A stretch of DNA of 64,000 bases from Ruminimicrobiellum sp045223915 (GTDB lineage Bacteria; Elusimicrobiota; Endomicrobiia; Endomicrobiales; Endomicrobiaceae). The translations under genes and the position numbers were made by a program. Under the pieces are notes generated by a model, which made no database searches, was not told the DNA's origin, and worked only from the letters and a program-made list of their open reading frames with translations. Shown one piece after another: positions 47,912 through 57,381 of the stretch. Within the stretch, counting starts at the first letter, position 1. Every line of letters begins with the position of its first letter. Location: assembly GCA_045223915.1 (NCBI GenBank), contig JBGUZU010000037.1, positions 97,055-161,054 on the forward strand, written 5' to 3'.

Positions 47912-50677
47912 TTATTTACTTTCTTGTTTTGTTCCCTCAGCTTCAGCTTTTTTTAACTCTTCTTTTAATGCTTTTTCTTTTTCAGACTGTGCTGCTTTTA
48001 TTTTTCCCTGTTCTGCTTTTGCTTTAGCTCTTGCTTTATCATTTGCTTGTTTTTCTGCTAATTTTACTTTTTCTATCTCAGCATTTGCTTTAGCTCTTGC
48101 TTTATCATTTGTTTCTTTTTCGGCAGCTTTTATCTTTGCTTCTTCGGTTTTAAATTCTGTCAATGCTTTTCCAATTGCTTCTTTCTCTATACTTTTAATT
48201 CTTTCTTCTTCCTTTTGTGATTCTTGTTTTCTTTCAGCTTTTATTTTATCCGTCATTTCTTTTTCCGCTTCTTTCTTTGCTTCTGCTATTCTTTTAGCTT
48301 CTTCTTTTGCTGCTAATTTTTCAGCGGCTTTTTTTTCTGCCTGAAGTTTTTTTGCTGCAGCTTTTTCTTCTGCCTCAAGTTTCTTTATTTCTTCTTTTGA
48401 CATTTGTTGTCTTGCAGCTATTTTTTCTGCTTCAGCTCTTGCCTTCTCTGCCTCTTTTGATTTTTCGATAGCTTCAAGTTCTCTGGCAACTTGTGCTTTT
48501 TCGGATTTTATTTGAGCCTTTATTTTATTTTCCGCCTCTTTTGTTGCATCTTTAATTTTTTTAGCATCTTCTTTTGCTGCTTGTTTATCGTTAGCTTTCT
48601 TCTCTGCAAGAAGTCTTTTTGTCTCGGCTTTTGCTGCATCCTCTTTTTGTTTTTGTACCGTTTTTAATTTATCTATCTCGGCTTTTGCATGAGCTCTTGC
48701 TTTGTCATTTTCTGCTTTTTCTTCTGCTTTTATTTTGTCTATTTCCGCTTTTGCCTGAATTCTTGCTTGTTCGTTTGCTTGTTTTTCTGCAGCTTTTACT
48801 TTTTCTTGTTCAACTTTTGCTTCAGCTTTTGCTTTTTCTTTCGCCTGTTTTTCTATAGCCTTTACTTTTTCTTTTTCTGCTTTTGCCTTTGCAGCCTGTT
48901 CAGCTTTTATTTTCTTTTCCTGTTCTTTCAACTCTTTTTCTTTCGCCGCTTTTTCAGCCTTTAATTTATCTTTTTCTGCTTTCGCTTGTTCCTTAGCTTG
49001 CTTTTCTGCTGCTTTTGCTTTTTCTTTTTCAGTTTTTATATCTTTTTCCACTTTATTAACGGTTTCCTTAGATTCGTTTGCTTGTTCTTTAACTTTAGCT
49101 TCCTCGTTTTCAACATTTTCTTTTACTTCGGCTACAACCGTTTGAGAAGATGTTTCTACATCCTCTGCTACTGATTTAGCAGCATTATCAGCATCTTCTT
49201 TTATATCATTCATTTCATCTTCAACGGTTTTATGTGCAACTTCATTATTTGCACTTACAACGGCCTTCATTGTTTCTGATGAAATGTTTACATCCGTTGT
49301 TACCGGTTTATTTCCGGTTTGTTCATTTATATTTTCATTTACAAATCCGCTTTTTTTATTCTTTTTTTCTTTTTTACTTTTCTTAGCTGCATCTTTACTA
49401 TTTTCAATTTTGTCACTTTCCAATTGAGAAGTTTCGGTTACTCCCGCAACAAATTTCGGTGCTTCTCCTTGCGAAGCTTTTTCAACTGTTTGTGTGGATT
49501 TTTTTACTTCATTTGTTATCTTTTGTTCTGCAACATTTTCATTATCTTTTACTGATTGTGCTGAAGCAGGAACTTCCGGAACGGCAACATTATATTCCTT
49601 TAATTTCGATATAGCCTGTTCTTGACCTTGAGCAGCAGCTAATTTAAACCACTTTGTAGCCTCATTAATATCTTTTGCTACACCTTCTCCTTCCTCATAC
49701 ATATGACCAATCATATATTGAGCATCCGGATCCTTCTTTAATCTGTTGTATTCTTTATAATAGTCCATTGCTTCCTTATAATCTTTTTCTACCTCATAAC
49801 CGTTATAATACATTTCTCCCAACATATAAAGAGCATCTTCATTTCCGTTAACCATTGCTCTTCTAAAATATTCCAACGATGCTACAAAATCAATCTTACC
49901 TGTTTCGCCTTTGTAATAAATGAGTCCCAAAGCATATTCTGCATCGGCATTTCCCTGATTTGCGGCTTCATCATACCATTTCAAAGCAGCTTTATAATTT
50001 TCTCTGTCATAATAATAACTGCCTAACTCATTTTCAGCTTTAGCATATCCTTGATTTGCGGATTCTTTATAATACTGGAGAGCCTTTTCTTCATTTTTTT
50101 GTGTTCCCTCTCCTTTCTTATACATTTCGGCTAAACAAAATTGAGCTCTTTTATCTCCTTGTTCGGCAGCCTTAAGATACCATTTGAAAGCCTTGTCATA
50201 ATTTTTTTCTACCAATCTTCCTTCATAGCAAAGATTTCCGAGATAATATTGTGCTTCGGAATATCCGTATGCCGCAGACTCTTCATAATATTTTAAAGCC
50301 TTTGCATCATCTTTTGCGGTTGCTCTTGCATTTTCATACATTTCACCAAGATAAAATTTTGCTTCTCCTACTCCCTGTTCCGAAGCTTTTTGATACCACT
50401 TAAAAGCTTCTTTATCGGTTTGATGAACATTTCCCGAACCGCTTGCACATAAACCTGCTAACTCATATTGAGCTTGTGCATGACCTTGAAGAGCGGCTTT
50501 TTTAAACCAGTTATATGCTTGTACATAATTCTGACCTACACCGTTACCCTCAAGGTATTTCATACCTATTTCATATTGAGCATCGGCATTTTTTTCATTC
50601 TCATTAACTACCGCAGCCGCAACATGAATAGGACCAAATAAAAGTACTACCGTAATAAATGCAACAAATTTTTTCAT
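47912..50677 (-). CDS. giant Sel1-repeat protein with TolA-like Ala/Lys/Glu coiled coil
   Basis: Exported protein of 921 residues, function unknown. A signal peptide (cleavage near HVAAA) is followed by nine Sel1/TPR-like repeats (about 32-355; typical unit AQYELAGLC...AFKWYQKASEQG). A linker rich in Ser, Thr and Val (about 370-500) leads to roughly 400 residues of Ala/Lys/Glu coiled coil (KAKAEKEKVKAIEKQAKEKA-like), resembling the TolA stalk. No C-terminal membrane helix or TolA III domain is seen. GGAGG ribosome site before the ATG. It is inserted between the DUF58 gene and the DUF4381-like gene of the MoxR-Bat operon, where no such protein is usually found. Confidence 0.85.
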   Translation of the reverse strand: MKKFVAFITVVLLFGPIHVAAAVVNENEKNADAQYEIGMKYLEGNGVGQNYVQAYNWFKKAALQGHAQAQYELAGLCASGSGNVHQTDKEAFKWYQKASEQGVGEAKFYLGEMYENARATAKDDAKALKYYEESAAYGYSEAQYYLGNLCYEGRLVEKNYDKAFKWYLKAAEQGDKRAQFCLAEMYKKGEGTQKNEEKALQYYKESANQGYAKAENELGSYYYDRENYKAALKWYDEAANQGNADAEYALGLIYYKGETGKIDFVASLEYFRRAMVNGNEDALYMLGEMYYNGYEVEKDYKEAMDYYKEYNRLKKDPDAQYMIGHMYEEGEGVAKDINEATKWFKLAAAQGQEQAISKLKEYNVAVPEVPASAQSVKDNENVAEQKITNEVKKSTQTVEKASQGEAPKFVAGVTETSQLESDKIENSKDAAKKSKKEKKNKKSGFVNENINEQTGNKPVTTDVNISSETMKAVVSANNEVAHKTVEDEMNDIKEDADNAAKSVAEDVETSSQTVVAEVKENVENEEAKVKEQANESKETVNKVEKDIKTEKEKAKAAEKQAKEQAKAEKDKLKAEKAAKEKELKEQEKKIKAEQAAKAKAEKEKVKAIEKQAKEKAKAEAKVEQEKVKAAEKQANEQARIQAKAEIDKIKAEEKAENDKARAHAKAEIDKLKTVQKQKEDAAKAETKRLLAEKKANDKQAAKEDAKKIKDATKEAENKIKAQIKSEKAQVARELEAIEKSKEAEKARAEAEKIAARQQMSKEEIKKLEAEEKAAAKKLQAEKKAAEKLAAKEEAKRIAEAKKEAEKEMTDKIKAERKQESQKEEERIKSIEKEAIGKALTEFKTEEAKIKAAEKETNDKARAKANAEIEKVKLAEKQANDKARAKAKAEQGKIKAAQSEKEKALKEELKKAEAEGTKQESK

Positions 50678-50698
50678 ACTTCCTCCAAAATATATATT

Positions 50699-51586
50699 TT
50701 AATAATGTTTTAATGCTTTCTCCTGTCTGGATTTAAAGAACTTTATTAGTTCCAGTATGTACGGTCTATCCGTATATATATTCATAACATCTGTTTTGGC
50801 AACTTTAAAAGTATCATCCAAATAATCTTCATGCTTTTTTAAATTTTTGTAATATTCTTCTCTAACTTCTCTTGACGAAAAATCTATATCCGTCACTAAA
50901 CCTGTCTCTGCATCTTGTAATCTAAACAATCCTTTTTTAGGAATTTCCTGTTCTTTAGGATCTGAAACTTTTATGCACACTAAATCATGTTTTTTTGCCG
51001 TAACTTTCAACATCCTGTCAAAATTTTCATCATAGAAATCAGATATTAAAAAAACTAATGCCTTTCTTTTGCATAATCTGTTTAAAGATTTTAATGCATT
51101 TTCAATATTCGTTTTTTTGTTTTGCGGTTTATAGCTCAAAATTATATCTATAAGCCTTAATATATGTTTTTTATTCTTCTTCGGTTTTATATATTGTTCG
51201 ACAATATCAGTAAAAGTAAGAAGTCCTGCTCTGTCGCTGTTTTTAAGAGCCGAAAAAGCAAGAACCGCCGTAAGTTCGGCAATCAAATCATTTTTTACAA
51301 TATTCTTACTGCCAAATTGTCCCGAAGCACTCAAATCAACAACAAACATAACCGTTTGTTCTCTTTCTTCGTCATATTTTTTTATGTAAGGTTTATTTCT
51401 CCTGGCTGTAACATTCCACGAAATTCTTCTTACATCATCACCCGGAACATATTCTCTTACTTCACTAAACTCTAACCCCTGTCCTTTAAAAACGCTATGA
51501 TACTTTCCGGAAAAAACATCGTCTACAAGTTTTTTCGATCTAAGCTCTATTTTTTTTATTTTTGACAAAATATCCGAATTTAACAA
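50699..51586 (-). CDS. DUF58 domain protein of the MoxR-Bat operon
   Basis: A 295-residue cytosolic protein with the DUF58 core: FSEVREYVPGDDVRRISWNV, RRNKPYIKKYDEEREQTVMFV, and a vWA-like strand VVDLSASGQFGS carrying a D-x-S-x-S MIDAS-like motif. DUF58 proteins are the constant partner of MoxR ATPases and are thought to be their client or adaptor. It lies 36 bases after moxR and 21 bases before the giant Sel1 gene. Confidence 0.93.
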   Translation of the reverse strand: MLNSDILSKIKKIELRSKKLVDDVFSGKYHSVFKGQGLEFSEVREYVPGDDVRRISWNVTARRNKPYIKKYDEEREQTVMFVVDLSASGQFGSKNIVKNDLIAELTAVLAFSALKNSDRAGLLTFTDIVEQYIKPKKNKKHILRLIDIILSYKPQNKKTNIENALKSLNRLCKRKALVFLISDFYDENFDRMLKVTAKKHDLVCIKVSDPKEQEIPKKGLFRLQDAETGLVTDIDFSSREVREEYYKNLKKHEDYLDDTFKVAKTDVMNIYTDRPYILELIKFFKSRQEKALKHY

Positions 51587-51622
51587 TTTCTTATCTCCGA
51601 ATTAAAATATCAAAAGTAAGTT

Positions 51623-52618
51623 CTACGGAACTTCAACTCCGTCAAAAATTTGTTTTATAATATCATCACTTGTAAGTTCTTGAGCATCAGCATCGTAAGT
51701 TGTAAGTACTCTGTGTCTTAAAACATCCGGTCCTATATCTTTAATATCCTCAGGTGTAACAAAACCTCTTCCCTTTAAAAAAGCTAATGCTTTTCCTGCT
51801 CTATTCAAGTTTATTGTTGCTCTCGGAGATGCTCCGAAAGCTATAAGATTTTTTAAATTTTCAAGTCCGTACTTTTCAGGCTTTCTTGTAGCAACAACGA
51901 TATCGACTATATAATTTTTAACTTTATCATCAACATATATTTCATCTACTGCCTTTTTTGCTTCTTCTAAATCTTGTAAGGTTATTACAGGATTTACTTC
52001 TATTTTTTTTCTTGTAGAATATCTGTCTAAAATTAATCTTTCTTCTTGTTCAGTCGGATAATCCAACTTTAATTTAAGCATAAATCTGTCTACTTGAGCT
52101 TCAGCCAACGGATAAGTTCCTTCTTGTTCTATTGGATTTTGCGTGGCCAAAACCAAAAAAGGATCCGGTAACGGATAAGTTACATCTCCTATGGTAACTT
52201 GTTTTTCCTGCATAGCTTCCAAGAAAGCACTTTGAACTTTTGCAGGAGCTCTGTTTATTTCATCCGCCAATATAAAATTAGAAAATATAGGACCTTTTTT
52301 TACATTAAAATCCCCTTTATTTGAATCATATATTAAAGTTCCGGTCAAATCCGAAGGTAATAAATCCGGAGTAAATTGGATTCTCTTGAAATCTCCGGAA
52401 ACGGCTCTTGCCATAGTATTGACCGCTAAAGTTTTTGCAAGGCCCGGAACCCCCTCTAACAAAATATGTCCGTCCGATAATAAACCAACCAACATTCTTT
52501 CGAGAATATAACTTTGACCGACTATAACTTTAGAAACTTCACTCAATAAGCCTACAACAGCCAAAGATTGTTGTTTTACTTTTTCGTTTAAACTTTTAAT
52601 ATCAATACTTTCTGACAT
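51623..52618 (-). CDS. MoxR-type AAA+ ATPase
   Basis: AAA+ chaperone ATPase, 331 residues. Walker A has the MoxR form LEGVPGLAKTLA, Walker B is FILADEINRAPAKVQSAFLEAM, the sensor 1 region VLATQNPIEQEGTYPLAEAQ and the arginine finger DRFMLKL are present, and GASPRATINLNRAGKALAFL marks the lid. It probably remodels or activates the vWA proteins BatA and BatB encoded downstream. Start supported by AAGGAG. First gene of the Bat operon as far as visible, 39 bases after the DUF1805 gene. Confidence 0.95.
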   Translation of the reverse strand: MSESIDIKSLNEKVKQQSLAVVGLLSEVSKVIVGQSYILERMLVGLLSDGHILLEGVPGLAKTLAVNTMARAVSGDFKRIQFTPDLLPSDLTGTLIYDSNKGDFNVKKGPIFSNFILADEINRAPAKVQSAFLEAMQEKQVTIGDVTYPLPDPFLVLATQNPIEQEGTYPLAEAQVDRFMLKLKLDYPTEQEERLILDRYSTRKKIEVNPVITLQDLEEAKKAVDEIYVDDKVKNYIVDIVVATRKPEKYGLENLKNLIAFGASPRATINLNRAGKALAFLKGRGFVTPEDIKDIGPDVLRHRVLTTYDADAQELTSDDIIKQIFDGVEVP

Positions 52619-52657
52619 TTCTTGCTCCTTATTTACAGTATCCGTTATTATTCTGTT

Positions 52658-52951
52658 CTATTCGGCCAATATTTCAAGTACCTGTTTAACATCCATGTTC
52701 ATATTTATACCTAATTGTTGAGCTTTTGCCGTGAGCGCAACAATTTTTGAGTTAAGCATATCTTCTATTGTTTTGACACCTGTAACTATACAAGCGACAT
52801 CATCTCTTTTTTGTGCGGTATTTATATTTAAATATCCGCACATAATATACCCCTTGTCGCCGGTAATAACCAACAAACTTGCATTATTACATAATGGCAA
52901 TTCTATACCTTTAAATATGGTATTTTTTACTTTTATCTCTTTTGTTACCAT
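52658..52951 (-). CDS. DUF1805 family protein
   Basis: A 97-residue cytosolic protein of the DUF1805 (YunC-like) family: KGIELPLCNNASLLVITGDKGYIMCGYLN followed by a helix-rich end (KTIEDMLNSKIVALTAKAQQ). The family Gly-Tyr-x-Met-Cys-Gly-Tyr core is intact. Function unknown. An AGGGGA lies ahead of the ATG. It precedes moxR and could be co-transcribed with it, though no functional link is known. Confidence 0.82.
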   Translation of the reverse strand: MVTKEIKVKNTIFKGIELPLCNNASLLVITGDKGYIMCGYLNINTAQKRDDVACIVTGVKTIEDMLNSKIVALTAKAQQLGINMNMDVKQVLEILAE

Positions 52952-53009
52952 TTTATAATTTCCCCTAATATAATTTTTAGACTATCTCATTGCCTACTTT
53001 GTTACTTTA

Positions 53010-53072
53010 ATATTCTATTGTTCTACAATTTCACAATTTTCATTACTCCGCGCATCTATAAATTCATGTATC
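53010..53072. repeat. degenerate period-8 array
   Basis: Within the 138-base gap between the second GH57 gene and the DUF1805 gene, units such as TTCTATTG, TTCTACAA and TTTCACAA repeat in an 8-base register for about 60 bases with increasing divergence, ending at the palindrome 53073-53089. Confidence 0.45.
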
Positions 53073-53089
53073 AAATCGCTTTGCGATTT
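53073..53089. repeat. palindrome abutting the GH57 stop codon
   Basis: Perfect 7-bp stem AAATCGC / GCGATTT with loop TTT, ending at the base before the TAA of the second GH57 gene. It has the same plan and the same placement at a gene's 3' end as the copy at thrC (9156-9176). Confidence 0.7.
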
Positions 53090-55291
53090 TTACACTGTCC
53101 AAGATAAAATATTAAAATTTTTGGTAGGTTTCGGTATAATAACAGAAGATTGATACGGCCATCTTTCAACTTCCATACTATCTTTATCAACACTAAGAGT
53201 AAACTCCATGTTTTTATAAATTTCCGGTAAATTTAAAACTTTTAGAGGAATTTTTAATTCTATTATAGATTTGAATTTTATATCATCAAAAGATAAAGTT
53301 TTTGTTTCTCTTGTATTTTCATAAAAAGCATTAAATTCAACAACATTATGTTCAATATCGAATTTAAAAGAAATCTTTGTTTTTACAGGCTCTAAAAAAT
53401 TAATATTAAAATTAAAATTTTCTATTTCTTTTGAATTTTGTTCAACGTTTAAATCCAAGGCCAAATATATATTCTCCAAATCAAAGCCGAAATTAAATGA
53501 TTTTATAGTTGTTGCAACCTGGTGCATGGAACCACCGGTATGCCCGACAACATATACCCCGGATCTTTTCCATTCAAAATAATTTGTTATCTCCCCGTCT
53601 ATTGAAGGAGATATAAGCGAAGTCGGCATCATAAAATTACTGTTACGATTATTTGACATGTGCTGCTGGCCTTTTATGGCCTTATACAAATAATCGGGAA
53701 TTTTTTCATTAAGTAACGAATATATTGCCATCAAATGTTGCCTAAATAATAAATCGAACATTCCGTCATTACCGGAAGAATGATCGTCGCCATACCACCA
53801 ATTCCAATCGGAACCTTCCGCAGCATACAAAATTTGCCAAACTTTTTTTTCAAGTTCACTTCCCGCAAAATCAGGATGATTTTTCGTATATTCAACTATA
53901 AAATCTCTTGTTTGTCCGACATATTGCCAAGAAGTATTATCTTCGTTATGACCTATCCAAATTCCGAAATTCCCGTTTATCCAAGACCCCGCCATCAAAT
54001 GTGTAATTGTATCTCTCGGAGGAAATCTGTTCAAATAATCTGTTATTGTTACGGTTTCTATTTCATTATCTTTGTTTAATGCATCGTATAACTTTGATAA
54101 AAAATCCCATCCGTCGTTTCTGTAATATTCCCAGCAATTTTCTCCGTCGAGAATAACAGATACCAACGGATTCTCATATTCTTGACCTGCATAATCACCT
54201 ATATTTTTTATTTTTGTTATGAAATCTTTCACAGCATCATCAGGATTCCATTTTGAATAAACAAAACCTATAGAATCCGACAAACCATGATCTCTGAAAA
54301 TCATATTTACATTTTTACCTTCGACACTCACATTATAAGGTCTAAACAAATATCTTCTGTTTTCACAAACTCTTTTATAGCTTCCGCTCAATATGGCTTC
54401 GTCAGTTGCTATCCATTTTATTCCGTTATCGGAAACAATCTTTACCACTTCATCACAAACAGACCCCTCGGAAGGCCACATTCCGGTAGGTTTTCTGCCG
54501 AATAATTGTTCATAATAATTTATTGCGGATTGAACATGCCATACGGCATCTTCTTTATGAGAAAATCTTTTTTTAGGCAAAACTATATTGGGGGTTGCAT
54601 CCAAAGCGTTGTTTGTGTCACACAACAAAGGCATTATAGGATGATAGAAAGGTGTAACGGAAACTTCTATTTGACCTCTATCTTGCAATTCTTTATGTTT
54701 TTGAACTATCTTTCCGCAAATTTCAAGTTGTTTATCTATTAATTTATGTTTTTCATCTTCGGTAAAATCTCTTCCTTTTATATAAAGAGAATTTATAAAC
54801 TCGTCGTGTTTTCTCCAATAAGGGTCAAACCATGACAAATTAAACCATACCTGCAAATCTCTAATATCTTCATTTTTAAAATAGTTTAATATTCTTCTAA
54901 CATCTGCTTCACTGGTTTGTTTTCCTCTTTTTTCCAACAATTGATGATATCTGTTATAAGGGAAAACCATTGTCTCCCAATTTGCCATAAAAAAGTTCAT
55001 TAAAATAAAAACTTTTTCATCTTCGGACAATTCCAAAACCGGTTTTAAAGTTAACTCCAAAAATTTATCTTTTGCTATTCCTTTGGAATATTCTTCAAGT
55101 TGAACCAACAAAGACGGAACTAAATTAATATTTGCCTTTACTCTCGGGTAATCATCCAAAATTGCAATCATATCATAGTAATCTTTGGTCGCATGAAGTC
55201 TTACCCAAGGTAATTCATAAACATTATTCAACGGATTTTTATATATAGGTTGATGTTGATGCCATAAAAAAGCCAAGTAAACTTTTTTCAT
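53090..55291 (-). CDS. GH57 alpha-glucan hydrolase (amylopullulanase/alpha-amylase type)
   Basis: Cytosolic glycoside hydrolase family 57 enzyme, 733 residues, distinct from the one in the PTS operon. The barrel starts VYLAFLWHQHQPIYKNPL; NLSWFDP and VSVTPFYHPIMPLL are family motifs. The nucleophile Glu is about 275 (TGMWPSEGSVCDEV) and the acid/base Asp about 382 (VILDGENCWEYY). A C-terminal beta-sandwich follows, ending NFNILSWTV. No signal peptide. I chose the ATG at 55291, seven bases after GGAG; an in-frame TTG four codons earlier is less likely. It probably acts on stored glycogen or imported maltodextrin. It is the last gene of the leuA operon and ends in a palindrome. Confidence 0.93.
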   Translation of the reverse strand: MKKVYLAFLWHQHQPIYKNPLNNVYELPWVRLHATKDYYDMIAILDDYPRVKANINLVPSLLVQLEEYSKGIAKDKFLELTLKPVLELSEDEKVFILMNFFMANWETMVFPYNRYHQLLEKRGKQTSEADVRRILNYFKNEDIRDLQVWFNLSWFDPYWRKHDEFINSLYIKGRDFTEDEKHKLIDKQLEICGKIVQKHKELQDRGQIEVSVTPFYHPIMPLLCDTNNALDATPNIVLPKKRFSHKEDAVWHVQSAINYYEQLFGRKPTGMWPSEGSVCDEVVKIVSDNGIKWIATDEAILSGSYKRVCENRRYLFRPYNVSVEGKNVNMIFRDHGLSDSIGFVYSKWNPDDAVKDFITKIKNIGDYAGQEYENPLVSVILDGENCWEYYRNDGWDFLSKLYDALNKDNEIETVTITDYLNRFPPRDTITHLMAGSWINGNFGIWIGHNEDNTSWQYVGQTRDFIVEYTKNHPDFAGSELEKKVWQILYAAEGSDWNWWYGDDHSSGNDGMFDLLFRQHLMAIYSLLNEKIPDYLYKAIKGQQHMSNNRNSNFMMPTSLISPSIDGEITNYFEWKRSGVYVVGHTGGSMHQVATTIKSFNFGFDLENIYLALDLNVEQNSKEIENFNFNINFLEPVKTKISFKFDIEHNVVEFNAFYENTRETKTLSFDDIKFKSIIELKIPLKVLNLPEIYKNMEFTLSVDKDSMEVERWPYQSSVIIPKPTKNFNILSWTV

Positions 55292-55305
55292 TATAAGCTC
55301 CAAAA

Positions 55306-55932
55306 CTACTTTAACTTTTCGGCTGCTCTTTCCGAATAAATTGTTCCGGGAAACTTCTCGGTAATGTCTTTATATACTTGTTTTGCTTCTTCTTCTTTTC
55401 CGGATAAAGCATATAACCTTGCCAAATTTTCCATTACGGAAGCTGCCAAATAATTATCCGAATATTTTGACAAGAAATCTTTTGAAAGAGAAATAGCATG
55501 TTCTACATTACCGTTATTGTCATAAACAGAAATTAATAACGGATAACCTATCGGTTTGACGGTTTCCGGTTTAGCTTTTTCTATATAAGTTTTTAAAAGT
55601 GCTTCCGCTTCGTCATATTTTTTTTGGAATATCAAATTACTTGCTTTAATTATGATTGCTCTATATGCAGCAGGTGTATTACCGTATGTATTTATTACAT
55701 CGTCTATCAATGTAAGGCCTTGTTCCAAATTACCGGTAGAAATAATTTTGGTAGCCATATTTAATCTGTCGGATGCTGCAGTATTAACCATCTGTATTCT
55801 TACGTAAACAAAAACTATTATCAATGCTACAACAATTACACCAATCAAAGTCGAAAAGAAAGGTTTTTTGTTTCTTTTTACCCATTTAATAACATCTACT
55901 ATTGCCGAATTTTCCTGTTTTTCCATTTCCAT
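55306..55932 (-). CDS. membrane-anchored TPR protein (YfgM-like layout)
   Basis: A 208-residue protein with a basic cytosolic start, one transmembrane helix (about 27-47, TLIGVIVVALIIVFVYVRI) and a periplasmic helical domain with TPR-like units (GLTLIDDVINTYGNTPAAYRA, EAEALLKTYIEKA, ENLARLYALSGKEEEAKQVY). The layout resembles YfgM-type ancillary proteins or outer-membrane assembly TPR proteins; the role is not certain. Good GAGGAT ribosome site. It is flanked within a few bases by the PHP gene and the GH57 gene. Confidence 0.8.
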   Translation of the reverse strand: MEMEKQENSAIVDVIKWVKRNKKPFFSTLIGVIVVALIIVFVYVRIQMVNTAASDRLNMATKIISTGNLEQGLTLIDDVINTYGNTPAAYRAIIIKASNLIFQKKYDEAEALLKTYIEKAKPETVKPIGYPLLISVYDNNGNVEHAISLSKDFLSKYSDNYLAASVMENLARLYALSGKEEEAKQVYKDITEKFPGTIYSERAAEKLK

Positions 55933-55935
55933 TTT

Positions 55936-56589
55936 TTATCCTCTGTTTTTTGAAGCAACAATATCGTAAGAATTTTGTTGCATAATATTAAAATATTCCA
56001 AATCCAAACCGGATTGTTTTAAAGTATTTTCTATTTTTGTTTTATCCATCAAGTTTTCAGGTTCATGAGAATCTGTATTTAAAATAAGTTTTGCTCCGCA
56101 CTCCAATGCCAAAGATGCAACTTCTTTGTTTGTTGCATTATGTCCGCATCTTGTAGTAATTTCCAAACAAACATTATTCTCTTTTGCAAGCATAACATCT
56201 TCTTTTGTTATATGTCCCGGGTGAGCAAGAATGTCTATTCCCGCTTGAACGGCATAATGGTTTGTTGTAGGTGGTACTGTTTCCGCAACGGTTTCACCAT
56301 GAACCACAATAATTTGCGCTCCCAAACTTTTACATTTGTCTGCCATATCTTTTATAAGTTTCGGAGGAACATAAGTTATTTCCACACCGGGAAGAACCTG
56401 AAGATCATATTGTTCCTGCAAAATTGCAGCAACTTTTATTATTCTCGGTATAACATAATCATAAGTCGAATAGTCAACATGGTCGGTCAAAGCAATAGTT
56501 TTATATCCTTTAAACTTTGCTCTGTATACCAACTCACTTGGCAACAAAACTCCATCAGAAAATAATGTGTGCGTATGTAAATCTATCAT
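55936..56589 (-). CDS. PHP-domain metal-dependent phosphoesterase
   Basis: A 217-residue PHP-superfamily enzyme, like YcdX/histidinol-phosphatase-type proteins. Metal ligands are visible in IDLHTHTLFSDG, ALTDHVDYSTYD, LPGVEITYV, DILAHPGHI and LILNTDSHEPENL, which make up the four PHP motifs. The substrate is unknown; it could be a histidinol phosphate-like ester or a nucleotide. It lies 24 bases after argB and three bases before the TPR protein gene. Confidence 0.9.
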   Translation of the reverse strand: MIDLHTHTLFSDGVLLPSELVYRAKFKGYKTIALTDHVDYSTYDYVIPRIIKVAAILQEQYDLQVLPGVEITYVPPKLIKDMADKCKSLGAQIIVVHGETVAETVPPTTNHYAVQAGIDILAHPGHITKEDVMLAKENNVCLEITTRCGHNATNKEVASLALECGAKLILNTDSHEPENLMDKTKIENTLKQSGLDLEYFNIMQQNSYDIVASKNRG

Positions 56590-56613
56590 AACTAAAATAT
56601 TATATCATTTTTA

Positions 56614-57363
56614 TTAATTTTTTATAACTGTTCCGTTAAGTTTTTTTATACCGCTTACACCATCAACAATTAAAACTTCTTTAACACCTTTTTCCACCGC
56701 TTGTTTACAACTGTTTATTTTCGGTATCATTCCGCCTGTAATAACTTCCGTTTTTATAAGATTATCAACTTCATTTATTTTTATTTCCTGTATAGTTTTT
56801 TTATCTTTATCGAGAACACCGGCAACATCGGTTAAAAAAATAAGTTTTGCAGCTTTAAAAGATATAGCAATATTTGTTGCCAACGTATCGGCATTTATGT
56901 TTAATGCACGTGTATCTTCCGCCATACCTACCGAAGAAATAACCGGGAAAAATCCGCCGTTTATTAATGTTTCTATCAAACTTATATTTATTTTTACCGG
57001 TTCACCTACAAAGCCCAACTCTTTTTTCACGTCGCAAACGGCAATTGCACCGTCTCTTGCCGATATTCCAACCGCTTTAACACCGCAACTTATAAGTTCT
57101 GCCGTTAACATTTTGTTTACTTTTCCGCTTAAAGCCATTTCCACGGCTTCCAACGTTTGTTCATCGGTATATCTTAAACCGTTTACAAATTTAGACTCTA
57201 TGTTTAATCTTGAAAGCAAATTATTTATTTCCGGCCCACCGCCGTGAACAAGAACTATTTTTTGCGTTTTGGAAATTTCCGCCAACTCTTTTATAAATTT
57301 TTTCTGAGCATCCTTGTTTTTTGTTAAACTTCCGCCGAACTTGATTACCGTAATATCGTTCAT
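56614..57363 (-). CDS. argB: acetylglutamate kinase
   Basis: Phosphorylates N-acetylglutamate in arginine (or ornithine) biosynthesis; cytosolic. The 249 residues include VIKFGGSLTKN and VLVHGGGPEINNLLSRL at the phosphate sites, VEMALSGKVNKMLTAEL and INADTLATNIA, then ITGGMIPKINSC at the C-terminus. Length and lack of an N-terminal helix suggest the arginine-insensitive dimer type. No other arginine gene lies in the window, so it is isolated from its pathway. The alternative, a related amino-acid kinase, is less likely given the VHGGGPEIN block. Confidence 0.92.
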   Translation of the reverse strand: MNDITVIKFGGSLTKNKDAQKKFIKELAEISKTQKIVLVHGGGPEINNLLSRLNIESKFVNGLRYTDEQTLEAVEMALSGKVNKMLTAELISCGVKAVGISARDGAIAVCDVKKELGFVGEPVKINISLIETLINGGFFPVISSVGMAEDTRALNINADTLATNIAISFKAAKLIFLTDVAGVLDKDKKTIQEIKINEVDNLIKTEVITGGMIPKINSCKQAVEKGVKEVLIVDGVSGIKKLNGTVIKN

Positions 57364-57381
57364 CTAATCCCCCAAAAAAGG

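Noticed and set aside
47880..49174. Several hydrophobic antisense frames opposite the 921-residue Sel1/TolA-like gene
   Set aside because: They mirror the Ala/Lys/Glu coiled-coil codons and are compositional artefacts. The minus-strand frame has signal peptide, repeats and a good ribosome site.
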